From IMG/VR virus record IMGVR_UViG_3300030329_001112, positions 1 through 30,534 of that record: a stretch of 30,534 nt of DNA. One strand, given 5' to 3'. Numbering within the stretch: position 1 is the stretch's first letter; each line of letters opens with the position of its first letter. Shown one piece after another: positions 24,014 to 30,534 of the stretch. The position numbers and the translations under genes are program-made. Source of the DNA: a virus. The notes beneath the pieces were generated by a model. The model ran no database searches. It had not been told where the DNA came from and worked only from the letters and a program-made list of their open reading frames with translations.

Positions 24014-25719
24014 TACATACCTCCAGTTTCTGCGGCGGCCTGATCGGACATCATGGCCATTTGTTCTGCCATGGCGGCCTGCTGCTGCATCTGGTTTAAC
24101 GCTTGTCGGTCAATAAGGTTCGCCATGTCAGGCATGTTGAGCGAGTCGCCCACCTGCTTGAGCAGTCGTTCCCAGTCAACATACGGAGCCTGCGGCATGG
24201 CCGTCGCCACGTTCGACACGATCTGAAGGGTCTCCATCGCACGACGCTGCTGCATCGCCTCGTTGGTCCGCTCCATGGAATACGAATCGACTTCCAGTTC
24301 GATGTCGTCAAACGACTCAGGAGGCTGGCCTCCGCCTTGGAAGAACGGCTCGCCCATTCCCAACTCTTCAGCACTCTCGGCACCAAGCGGGAAGAACACC
24401 CGCTCGTCATTCCAGAGGTACCAAGCCACACGTCCCATCATCATTTCAGTGGCCTTGGCAAACTGACGCTTGAGGTGGTCGATACGAATAGAGGAACTGG
24501 CGTCCGCAGTAGCAACCTCAGTTGCCGTGGCTTGGCCGCTGATGTTGCCACGCATGACATCGTGAATACCGCTGTTGCGGTCAAGACGCTCGCGGGCCAT
24601 CTGGATGTAGTTGACCTGCTGGTTGGTGATACCTCCCAGTTCGATCGGGATGACGCGGTCACGGTCAAGACCTTCCACCGGCACAACAAAGTTGTCCGGC
24701 TGGGACTTGACGTCCTGCATCAGTTTCTTGGACTTGGAGTCCACTAGGATCAGACGCTTGTACTGAGCAGCGGATCGTGCGGCAGACACAATGTGAGCGT
24801 TCAACTCGTCCGCCTGCCCCAGACTGGCCATAATTGGAGACAAGGGGTAGGAGGAGTCCGGCACATAGTAGGCACCGTAAAAGGAGTACGGCCCTGTCTT
24901 GGGTCCGTAATAAGGACGCGGTTCTCGGATGAAGTCAGCCTCACCCTCCCCATCTCCGCTACCTGCTTGGCCAACGGTAAGCGTGTAGATGGTTCCGTGG
25001 AACCCTTCCTCTGCTCCGGGGGACTCGTCCAACTCAATTTCAGGCACCCAGATTTCGTAACCCACTACTTCGTTTCTTGTGGGCGTGTCTCGTTTTTCTC
25101 GCCGGTCGTAGTAGTCTTCTGTTCCTGTGTCAGCGGTCAGACGCTCGACCACGTCCAAGTTCCAGCCAGGATTGTTCTTGGCTTCTTCCAACAGATCCTC
25201 TTTGTCCCGAATCCACATATGGCCGGTAAACCGAGCCTGCGGGAAAGAGACCGCCAACGGATCAACAATTAGACGCTTAGGTGCAATCCGGTAGCACTGG
25301 GGCCAGTAGGACTGAAAGTTTGACCGGGGGTCGTAAATGCGAGACGGTTGCTGTGTGGTGATCGACGCACCGAACGACAGAAGCATGTCGTATGCAATAC
25401 GAATAAGGGTGCCTCGAAGATCCGTGTCTCGGATCCAACGATTAAGCCCGTGCTTCAACGCTTGGGCTGCCATCTCCTGAGACACCGGCCTGCGGGTATA
25501 TACCTCGACCCGCGGGTTGTCGTGGATTAGACGAGGGATCGTGAGCGAAAGGTACTCGTACACATGGTTGTCTGGGGTCAAATGATCCCGGTCGCCAGAA
25601 GGCCCAGCGGCACCGACATACTCACCAATCAGATCACGGTAGTGAGTCAGGTGAGAGTCACGGAACCGCTCGGCGGCCTGAACCTCTTGGTACAAATTGG
25701 CTGGGGTTGTATCAAGCAT
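24013..25719 (-). CDS. Portal protein (568 aa)
   Basis: ATG 25719 (MLDTTPANLYQEV) is chosen because GGAG lies 6 nt upstream and the previous gene ends 2 nt before it; a TTG at 25731 would overlap. The length and layout match podovirus portals. There is an N-terminal helical wing (VQAAERFRDSHLTHYRDLIG), a beta-rich stem with PKRLIVDPLAVSFPQARFTG, and a clip/crown region with SGIHDVMRGNISGQATATEV followed by the helix SSIRIDHLKRQFAKATEMMM. The C-terminus is Gln/Met/Ala-rich (QMQQQAAMAEQMAMMSDQ), a low-complexity barrel-like tail. The portal forms the 12-mer ring through which DNA is packaged by the terminase encoded upstream, and later ejected. High confidence from several family features and from order. 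Confidence 0.9.
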   Translation of the reverse strand: MLDTTPANLYQEVQAAERFRDSHLTHYRDLIGEYVGAAGPSGDRDHLTPDNHVYEYLSLTIPRLIHDNPRVEVYTRRPVSQEMAAQALKHGLNRWIRDTDLRGTLIRIAYDMLLSFGASITTQQPSRIYDPRSNFQSYWPQCYRIAPKRLIVDPLAVSFPQARFTGHMWIRDKEDLLEEAKNNPGWNLDVVERLTADTGTEDYYDRREKRDTPTRNEVVGYEIWVPEIELDESPGAEEGFHGTIYTLTVGQAGSGDGEGEADFIREPRPYYGPKTGPYSFYGAYYVPDSSYPLSPIMASLGQADELNAHIVSAARSAAQYKRLILVDSKSKKLMQDVKSQPDNFVVPVEGLDRDRVIPIELGGITNQQVNYIQMARERLDRNSGIHDVMRGNISGQATATEVATADASSSIRIDHLKRQFAKATEMMMGRVAWYLWNDERVFFPLGAESAEELGMGEPFFQGGGQPPESFDDIELEVDSYSMERTNEAMQQRRAMETLQIVSNVATAMPQAPYVDWERLLKQVGDSLNMPDMANLIDRQALNQMQQQAAMAEQMAMMSDQAAAETGGM

Positions 25720-25721
25720 CC

Positions 25722-26057
25722 CTATCTCCAACTCCCGATCGGAGTGTTAAGCAAATCTTTGTTTTTCCTATCCTTGCCGCCGGGGGAAGAGAAACTTCCC
25801 ATCCCCGCAGTCAACGCCTGAAGGTCGAACATCGGAGGAGTCTGACTTGCAGACCTTGTCCCTCCAATCGACGCACCGGGCCTGGAAGAAGATGTGGAAG
25901 TGGCGGCTCCCCCCAGCATTCCGTCAAACCAATTTGTTCCACCGGGAGCACCGACTGAGAACAAAGATGGAGACGCAGCAGGGGTGCCGCCCTCAAGCCC
26001 CTGCATGAACGGGTAGAACGAAGCCGTGTTTGATGAGTAGCCTATACCCTGCGGCAT
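25722..26057 (-). CDS. Low-complexity small protein upstream of portal (111 aa)
   Basis: ATG 26057 begins 2 nt after the stop of the lysine-rich peptide gene; an upstream TTG is less likely. The 111 residues are rich in Gly, Ser, Ala, Pro and Thr (GGTPAASPSLFSVGAPGG, SSSRPGASIGGTRSASQTPP), with few predicted secondary structure elements, and end in a basic stretch (GGKDRKNKDLLNTPIGSWR). It is probably disordered and may be a minor head protein or an assembly helper. No family is recognised. Confidence 0.6.
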   Translation of the reverse strand: MPQGIGYSSNTASFYPFMQGLEGGTPAASPSLFSVGAPGGTNWFDGMLGGAATSTSSSRPGASIGGTRSASQTPPMFDLQALTAGMGSFSSPGGKDRKNKDLLNTPIGSWR

Positions 26058-26059
26058 AA

Positions 26060-26173
26060 TCAATAACCCATTCTCTTTTTCTTGACCTTCTTGCCGGTCT
26101 TCTTGGCGTGCTTCTTAGCAGCCTTCTTGCCAGCCTTTGTGTATGAAAACTTTTTCTTACCGACCTGTGGCAT
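26060..26173 (-). CDS. 37-residue lysine-rich phage peptide
   Basis: ATG 26173 lies 2 nt after the previous stop with GGGAG upstream. The peptide opens MPQVGKKKFSYTKAGKKA and ends in KKVKKKRMGY, with 15 Lys in 37 residues. I recall near-identical peptides (MPQVGKKKFPYT...) between terminase and portal genes in many phages, especially marine ones. It probably binds DNA or RNA electrostatically and may be packaged. It is shorter than usual gene-calling cut-offs and easy to miss. The conserved position, tight spacing and typical start make it a real gene. Confidence 0.8.
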   Translation of the reverse strand: MPQVGKKKFSYTKAGKKAAKKHAKKTGKKVKKKRMGY

Positions 26174-26175
26174 AA

Positions 26176-26421
26176 TTATCTCCCAGTAAATCTGTCTTCG
26201 TCTTGATCTGAATCATCGGCAGAATCAAGAATGTGAATCAAGGACATGAGCAGTTGAAGGAGTTCTTCTGGGCTTTCCGCTGCAACGAATGCACATGGCG
26301 GCTTGCTCATGTTGTCCTCTTGTATGTACATAAACCCAGAAACCTCATGGTCATTCATAATCGAAATCGCGTCTTCCGACAAATCAGCCAGACACAGGTT
26401 GATCGGATCATAGTTATCCAT
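26176..26421 (-). CDS. Acidic hypothetical protein after TerL (81 aa)
   Basis: ATG 26421 overlaps the terminase large subunit stop by 8 nt (ATGGATAA); an upstream extension is rejected. The 81 residues contain an alpha/beta pattern (SEDAISIMNDHEVSGFMYIQ, then PPCAFVAAESPEELLQLLMS) and a very acidic C-terminus (DSADDSDQDEDRF). It may be a small accessory factor for packaging or head assembly; acidic tails of this kind can bind basic partners such as the lysine-rich peptide encoded next. No family is recognised. Confidence 0.65.
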   Translation of the reverse strand: MDNYDPINLCLADLSEDAISIMNDHEVSGFMYIQEDNMSKPPCAFVAAESPEELLQLLMSLIHILDSADDSDQDEDRFTGR

Positions 26422-28276
26422 CAATGCTCTCCCACACTTCGGCATGATTCATGATCTCGCCCATAGTCCCCGTAAGGTACTTGGGCACAACGACATCAAA
26501 GTGCGGCACTTCATTGCGAAGGAACACGCAGCCGGCGTATGCGATGACGCGGTCGCCGTGGGACTCGCGGGCACCAGTACGCTCATCACGCATGGTGCCG
26601 GGTCCGATGCTGCCGTCCTCGAAGTACACATACTCAAGGAGTTCTTTCAGCCCAGCCTCTGAATGGATCGTGATCTCGTTTCGAGCAAGGGAGCGAGACA
26701 GGGCCGACAGGAGAATACGCTTGCTGCGGCGATCACTACGCCAGCCATATCTACGAGAGGAGCGGTCGGTTCGTTCGCCCACCGAACGCTGGTAGTACAC
26801 GTTGGTGTAGTCCTGACGACGCATATCCTCGTAGAACGCCTCGCCTGGCCCGTTGACTTCCCAGCCGATGAACGCCGTGTCCGACCCCGAGAACACCGTA
26901 TTGCCAGCCAGTGCGGCCTCCTCCGCCAAGTCATGCGGAGAGATAAACGGGTCCACGAACTCAGCCACAACGTCCCCGCCGCCGATACCCATGGCAGCGA
27001 TGGCCGAGTTGCTCGACCCCTTGCCGGATGAGATGTCAGCGAACATGACGTAGTTGTCCATCTCAGGCAGATCCCAGACATACCAACGACCCGCATCGAC
27101 CGGGATGAACTGGCCCTTGTGGATCTCGCACCTAGTCGGCTTGGAAGCGTGGCTCTGGATATGGCGGGACACAGTGGATGCGGAGAAGAACAGATCACCC
27201 GAAGTGGTGTGGTCGATCAGAATGTTCTGACCGATGTCAGACGTGTCTCCACGTCGAGCAACCTGCTTCTCAAACCAAGGAGTCCACCAGAACCAGCGGC
27301 CAGCAGTGCCGGTCATATCGCCGTCCTCGTCCTTGATCCACTTGCGTCCTCCGCCTTTACCGGGGTGGTCCCAGTATCCAAGCGTCAGGATCTTAGGAGA
27401 TCCGTGCTTTACGCCACGCTCCCAAAGCCGAGTGAACTCCGTGCCCGCACCAAGCGGCGTCGAGTTTGCCACACGGCACGACGTTGTATCTGCCGCCGAC
27501 TGCCAAGCAGCACGGCCATTCTGCATGGACGCCATTTCATCGAACAGCACAAAGGTACGACGACCACCACGGCCAATATGCTCCGTGGTTGCCTGACCAG
27601 CAATCGTGCTCGATGTCTTGGGGTTTACCAACTGCATGTGGCTGCGGTGCTTCCCACCACGACGCATGTCCTCATACTTGGCTGGCAGCATGCTCGGCGG
27701 CAAGTTCTGGATGATGTAGTCGATCTTCCAGAACAACGTATCGGGGTCGCCGGTTCGGTCTACCAAGTCCTCCACACGCGAGGTCAGCAGGACTTGAGAA
27801 CCTGGTGCAAACAGCCACTGCCACACAGCAGTGGTAATGCAGATCCAAGAGGCACCCATGTCACGCGACTTGTCAATCAAGACGTCCCGCCCCTCCAAGA
27901 TCGCCGAGTTGAGTTCTCGGAATGCTTCGTTCTGGACGGGCCAAGTGATGAATGGTACATGCTGTTCTTGGGCCGGAATCTCGCATCCGTCGTCGTCCAC
28001 CGTCTTGACGTTGTACGTCCATGCGAAGTAGTTGACCCAGAACAAGATGGACTTACGACAAAGGTCGAGAACCCGATCCCTAGTGGATTCGGTCTCGACT
28101 GCAAAGAGCAAGGTTTCGCGTTCTTCTCGGTTCCGGTCTGGGTCAGACCAGATGATGGCACCGGAGTCAGGATCTTCCCAACATTCTGGGATTCTGATCT
28201 CCGCCGTCTTCGGTGGGAGTGGCGCGTCCTGCGTCTTTTTCTTCGATGAGGTTGTCGTTCCGTCGAGTGAGGGCAT
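26414..28276 (-). CDS. terL: Terminase large subunit (ATPase/nuclease)
   Basis: The packaging motor threads DNA into the procapsid with its N-terminal ATPase and cuts it with its C-terminal nuclease. Numbering from ATG 28276 gives 620 residues. A Walker A-like SRDMGAS lies at 137-143, in the variant form with Arg before Asp, and Walker B FVLFDEMA at 242-249 with the catalytic Glu at 247. The nuclease acids of the RNase H-like domain are D414 (ADISSG), E473 (GWEVNGPG) and D576 (SHGDRVIAYAG). The start is uncertain: no clear ribosome site precedes ATG 28276 or the in-frame GTG 28312, and either would overlap TerS by more than 100 nt. The product is coupled to the acidic protein that follows. 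Family assignment is secure. Confidence 0.95.
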   Translation of the reverse strand: MPSLDGTTTSSKKKTQDAPLPPKTAEIRIPECWEDPDSGAIIWSDPDRNREERETLLFAVETESTRDRVLDLCRKSILFWVNYFAWTYNVKTVDDDGCEIPAQEQHVPFITWPVQNEAFRELNSAILEGRDVLIDKSRDMGASWICITTAVWQWLFAPGSQVLLTSRVEDLVDRTGDPDTLFWKIDYIIQNLPPSMLPAKYEDMRRGGKHRSHMQLVNPKTSSTIAGQATTEHIGRGGRRTFVLFDEMASMQNGRAAWQSAADTTSCRVANSTPLGAGTEFTRLWERGVKHGSPKILTLGYWDHPGKGGGRKWIKDEDGDMTGTAGRWFWWTPWFEKQVARRGDTSDIGQNILIDHTTSGDLFFSASTVSRHIQSHASKPTRCEIHKGQFIPVDAGRWYVWDLPEMDNYVMFADISSGKGSSNSAIAAMGIGGGDVVAEFVDPFISPHDLAEEAALAGNTVFSGSDTAFIGWEVNGPGEAFYEDMRRQDYTNVYYQRSVGERTDRSSRRYGWRSDRRSKRILLSALSRSLARNEITIHSEAGLKELLEYVYFEDGSIGPGTMRDERTGARESHGDRVIAYAGCVFLRNEVPHFDVVVPKYLTGTMGEIMNHAEVWESIDG

Positions 28277-28724
28277 TGAGTCTTTGAACAATATGGGCAA
28301 TAGGAGGAGCACTGTGAGTCATGTCGATGCTTCCGCCGTCCGGCCCGGACATTTCCAGTTTCTTCTTTGGGTTGAACATCTCGGGGAAGAATGCACGAAG
28401 GTACATTTCCTTCCCTCGGGGGTCTCCGTCATTAAACGCTTCGCTGTACCCGACAGCAAACGCTGTCTCGGCCAGTTCGTCGTAGATACTTATGAACGCT
28501 CTGCGATACGAGGGGGAGTCCTTTAGCCACTTGTAGTGGTTGCTAGGATCAATGGCGATAGCCTTGGCCGCCTTCTGCACGACCAAGATGTCCTTGAACT
28601 TCTCCAAGAACAGACGTTGCCGCTTGCTCAATGGGCGGTGAGGCACATTGGCAGCGTCGTCCGCAGCGATCTGGTTGCGGATCTTCTCAACAGTCTTCGG
28701 CCAGGGTAGTCCGCCTCGGCTCAT
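28167..28724 (-). CDS. terS: Terminase small subunit
   Basis: ATG 28724 overlaps the previous stop as ATGA; a longer frame upstream encodes a Cys/Trp-rich extension that looks non-coding. The 185-residue product has an N-terminal helical part, a helix-turn-helix at about 45-75 (VVQKAAKAIAIDPSNHYKWL followed by KDSPSYRRAF) in the HYxWLKxxPxYxxAF style of terminase small subunits, and a long oligomerisation region. The C-terminus is charged and disordered. It recognises the packaging site and activates TerL, encoded immediately downstream with an overlap of 110 nt. Well supported by motif and neighbour. Confidence 0.88.
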   Translation of the reverse strand: MSRGGLPWPKTVEKIRNQIAADDAANVPHRPLSKRQRLFLEKFKDILVVQKAAKAIAIDPSNHYKWLKDSPSYRRAFISIYDELAETAFAVGYSEAFNDGDPRGKEMYLRAFFPEMFNPKKKLEMSGPDGGSIDMTHSAPPIAHIVQRLNALTRRNDNLIEEKDAGRATPTEDGGDQNPRMLGRS

Positions 28725-29098
28725 TGATACCTCGCAATGTAAAGGTAAACAACACAGATGCCAGAGCCAGTGCCGCCACCGCTTGCAGTAAACTTTAGTT
28801 TGCCGTGGCACGCCATTCCATTATCCAAATCCGCTTGAGTAATGACTTGGTGGTCATCGTCCTTGTCAATGGCAGCACCCTTGCCGTTAAGGACGTCGGT
28901 CGCCGTGTCATCCGTAACAACCAAAACCCAGTTGTCATCAGGCAGCGTTGAAGCATCGTGGTCATAAACCACTTGAGTCACATACCCGTAATACTCATGG
29001 GTTGTTGTGTTTTCGATGCTGTCAGTGCCAAAGGTCAATGTAGCCTTAATCAACTGCATCGCATGGTCATGCTTTTCGTAGTCGAATACTATTGCCAT
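28721..29098 (-). CDS. Hypothetical structural protein (125 aa)
   Basis: ATG 29098 begins 2 nt after the previous stop with AAGGA upstream. The 125 residues are beta-rich (LIKATLTFGTDSI, YGYVTQVVYDHDA, DNWVLVVTDDTATDV, GKLKFTASGGGTGSGICVVY), likely a small beta-barrel or sandwich. The final SGICVVYLYI strand resembles small phage head or fibre-base proteins. It lies between membrane and packaging genes, so a minor virion role is possible. No family is recognised. Confidence 0.65.
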   Translation of the reverse strand: MAIVFDYEKHDHAMQLIKATLTFGTDSIENTTTHEYYGYVTQVVYDHDASTLPDDNWVLVVTDDTATDVLNGKGAAIDKDDDHQVITQADLDNGMACHGKLKFTASGGGTGSGICVVYLYIARYQ

Positions 29099-29100
29099 AT

Positions 29101-29385
29101 CTAATCCTTACGTCGATCTTGTTCGTCCAACTTCCCAATCCGTTCCCAGTCTGGGTCCATGTGGTTCAAGAGTCGAATCATTGTTTCCAGTCGAATGATT
29201 GAGTTATCCAACGCTCGCGTTCGGTCAATCAGTTTGGTAATCATATTCCACTGGGCATCCAGTTTGCCCATAAGGTGGTTCATCATCCAGCGGCCCAAGA
29301 AATAAATGCCACCCATCAGCACAAGTGCGATAAATACCGGGAAGCCCAGTGTCTCTATGGTCTTGAGTATGTCGCTGCTTTCCAA
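29101..29385 (-). CDS. Holin-like membrane protein with coiled-coil tail (94 aa)
   Basis: The frame starts at TTG 29385; an AGGGA lies 9 nt upstream and no ATG is available before the membrane segment, so this unusual start is preferred. Residues about 13-33 (LGFPVFIALVLMGGIYFLGR) form one transmembrane helix. An amphipathic charged region follows (DAQWNMITKLIDRTRALDNS), probably a coiled coil. One N-terminal membrane helix plus a charged tail resembles BhlA/UviB-type holin-like proteins, which would permeabilise the inner membrane at lysis. No endolysin is present nearby. It could alternatively be a virion membrane anchor. Confidence 0.6.
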   Translation of the reverse strand: MESSDILKTIETLGFPVFIALVLMGGIYFLGRWMMNHLMGKLDAQWNMITKLIDRTRALDNSIIRLETMIRLLNHMDPDWERIGKLDEQDRRKD

Positions 29386-29412
29386 TTTCCTTGTTCCCTG
29401 AAATAAACGGCT

Positions 29413-30084
29413 TTAGCGCTTACGTCCGCCTTTTCGCCCACCGGCCCGCATAGAAGATGTTCGCATCTTCCCCGCCGCTCCGCCGCCCTCGACATACTTG
29501 ACTGTCAACTCTGGACGGTTTCCTGTGGTCGAGTTGTCCCCAGTCTTAATACTGAAAGAATCTGTTGCACCACCCGTTCCCTCCGCTTGGTCCTTCAAGA
29601 CGATGTTCAAAACCTTGCTTCGGTTCTCAATAGCGTCCCTCACAAGGGGAGTAATATCAATGTCGTGATCACCAGTGGACGTAGGGAAAAGACCACAGGT
29701 TGTAGAAACAGTCGTGTCAATGCTTCCGCCAGAAGCAGACCAGTTGTTGGATCCATCCTTTGCGGTGTGCGTGGGGTAACTGGAACTTTCAGTCCAGTCA
29801 GTTTCCGAACTCCTTACCGCTTGAAGAGTGTTTGAGGTTCCAGAAGCAGCAGATCCAACATTCAATGTAAGAATGCCAGACGTGATAATTGCATTGTCAG
29901 GAATCTCATCCAACCCCATCTGTAGGATGTACCGATAGTTAATCGTCCCACCCATCGCCGCCACATGGCCTATGTTTCCGGTGACAGAGGTACCGCCCCT
30001 AGCCGACCCGGCACTGTACAAGTGGCCGTCTTTAAACGTGCCAGCCCCAGATACGCCGTCTTGAAATGTAGCAGTCTGAGCCAT
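29413..30084 (-). CDS. DNRLRE-like beta-sandwich virion protein with basic tail (223 aa)
   Basis: Coupled to the previous gene by TAATG. After the start MAQTATFQDGVSGAGTFKDG come strands typical of DNRLRE/CBM-like domains: YRYILQMGLDEIPDNAIITS with ILTLNVGS, then SETDWTESSSYPTHTAKDG plus NNWSASGG, then DHDIDITPLVRDAIENRSKV, and finally SIKTGDNSTTGNRPELTVKY. In these domains the pattern of I-x-S-A/G-x-L-x-L and WtE...W is conserved, and many occur in secreted or phage structural proteins. A glycine- and arginine-rich tail (MRTSSMRAGGRKGGRKR) follows, perhaps for attachment to DNA or another virion part. Probably an appendage or adhesin-like virion protein. Confidence 0.7.
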   Translation of the reverse strand: MAQTATFQDGVSGAGTFKDGHLYSAGSARGGTSVTGNIGHVAAMGGTINYRYILQMGLDEIPDNAIITSGILTLNVGSAASGTSNTLQAVRSSETDWTESSSYPTHTAKDGSNNWSASGGSIDTTVSTTCGLFPTSTGDHDIDITPLVRDAIENRSKVLNIVLKDQAEGTGGATDSFSIKTGDNSTTGNRPELTVKYVEGGGAAGKMRTSSMRAGGRKGGRKR

Positions 30085-30377
30085 TACCCCTCATCTCCAT
30101 CAATGCCGTACTGGTATCGAACGGTGCGGCAAGAGTGTCCACCCACCTTGTAGTCTCTACAGTGCTTTGGCCGATACTCGTACTTGCTGCAATTCATCTC
30201 ACAATCCAACCAAACACACGGCATGTTTCGCCCACGGTTCGTCATGTTGTAGTGCGCAAGTTCATGCTGTATCTCGTTTGGCAAGTTGTCGATCTCACTA
30301 CCTGCAAACGGGGGCAGTCCTGCATCCATGCAGCACGCCCCACAATTATCACAGTTGTCAATGACGGGTAGTTGCAT
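30084..30377 (-). CDS. YkgJ-like CxxCxxCC zinc/iron-binding protein (97 aa)
   Basis: ATG 30377 overlaps the upstream peptide stop as TAATG. The N-terminus has CDNCGACC (about residues 9-16), and downstream come PCVWLDCEMNCSKYEYRPKH, then CRDYKVGGHSC. This set of cysteines in the order CxxCGxCC...PCxxL...C..Y..RP..CR.Y is the signature of YkgJ-type zinc or iron chelating proteins (related to FliB-type methylase N-termini). Bacterial members may load or sense metals; the function in phages is unknown. The stop overlaps the next start by TAATG. The family is clear, the biological role is not. Confidence 0.85.
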   Translation of the reverse strand: MQLPVIDNCDNCGACCMDAGLPPFAGSEIDNLPNEIQHELAHYNMTNRGRNMPCVWLDCEMNCSKYEYRPKHCRDYKVGGHSCRTVRYQYGIDGDEG

Positions 30378-30502
30378 TAACCCTTCTTAACCCAAGGCAG
30401 TTTCTTATACAGCCACTGGGGGAAGCCAGTTGCCTGAAGAAGACAGCCGGTTACTACGCTTGCAACCAGTGTGAGTACAGCAAAGACAATGTTGATTTCC
30501 AT
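30377..30502 (-). CDS. 41-residue single-membrane-pass peptide
   Basis: The gene is preceded by CGGAGAAATAGAT before ATG 30502 and ends in TAA shared with the next start (TAATG at 30377-30380). The peptide MEINIVFAVLTLVASVVTGC carries a hydrophobic helix with a Cys near its end, followed by a short basic tail (LYKKLPWVKKG). The Cys after a hydrophobic run at residue 20 hints at a lipobox (VTGC), though the segment before it is longer and less basic than a typical lipoprotein signal. It could be a pinholin, a small spanin-like lipopeptide or another membrane peptide. It is the first - strand gene visible; the cluster may continue beyond the right edge. Confidence 0.65.
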   Translation of the reverse strand: MEINIVFAVLTLVASVVTGCLLQATGFPQWLYKKLPWVKKG

Positions 30503-30534
30503 ATCTATTTCTCCGTAATTCTGGTGACAATGCC

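Noticed and set aside
27119-28249. 376-codon + strand open frame opposite TerL
   Set aside because: TerL motifs are intact on the - strand; this frame is a shadow of GC-rich codon bias.
28725-28811. N-terminal extension of TerS
   Set aside because: The extra residues are Cys/Trp/His-rich and overlap the previous gene; ATGA at 28721-28724 fits the cluster's style.

Overview
This 30.5 kb window looks like a large part of the genome of a tailed double-stranded DNA phage. The gene order is that of a podovirus-like virion: small and large terminase, portal, scaffold, major capsid protein, head-tail adaptor, tail nozzle, internal virion proteins. There is no rRNA, tRNA, integrase or host housekeeping gene. 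The host cannot be read from the sequence. The 37-residue lysine-rich peptide before the portal and the nozzle N-terminus resemble proteins I associate with marine phages; that is recollection, not a search result.

The layout is two converging blocks. The left 1.7 kb is on the + strand and looks like the end of an early recombination module: a 5'-truncated putative ssDNA-annealing protein, an SSB-like protein ending in DDDIPF, two hairpins, a 25-codon hydrophobic microprotein, and a small conserved phage protein coupled to it by ATGA. Everything from about 1.67 to 30.5 kb is on the - strand and reads right to left as one very compact late cluster. The two blocks meet tail to tail, with a 39-nt overlap of coding sequence.

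In transcription order the - strand cluster holds these genes: a 41-residue membrane peptide, a YkgJ-like CxxCxxCC metal-binding protein, a DNRLRE-like beta protein, a holin-like membrane protein, a small structural protein, TerS, TerL, an acidic 81-residue protein, a 37-residue polylysine-like peptide, a small low-complexity protein, portal, an FmdB-like small protein, scaffold, major capsid protein, a lectin-like decoration protein, two tandem paralogous beta proteins, a head-tail adaptor, three small proteins, a 1037-residue nozzle with an inserted lectin-like domain, three internal virion candidates, a 2872-residue giant polyvalent protein, a metallophosphoesterase, a 91-residue unknown, and a CxxC plus transmembrane protein. 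Many junctions are TAATG, ATGA or 2-nt spacers, so translation is probably coupled through much of the cluster.

The most unusual element is the 8.6 kb giant gene at 3035-11653. It sits where T7-like phages encode the large ejected internal core protein. Its product has a zincin HEVTH motif, an acetyltransferase-like module, a helical module resembling a DNA-glycosylase-type fold, a long coiled coil, and a C-terminal membrane segment. A short F-(A/S)-P-A motif occurs at four places that coincide with the module boundaries, suggesting a polyprotein of injected effectors cut at repeated linker sites. No endolysin and no classical tail fibre were recognised; several lectin-like proteins could fill the adhesion role.
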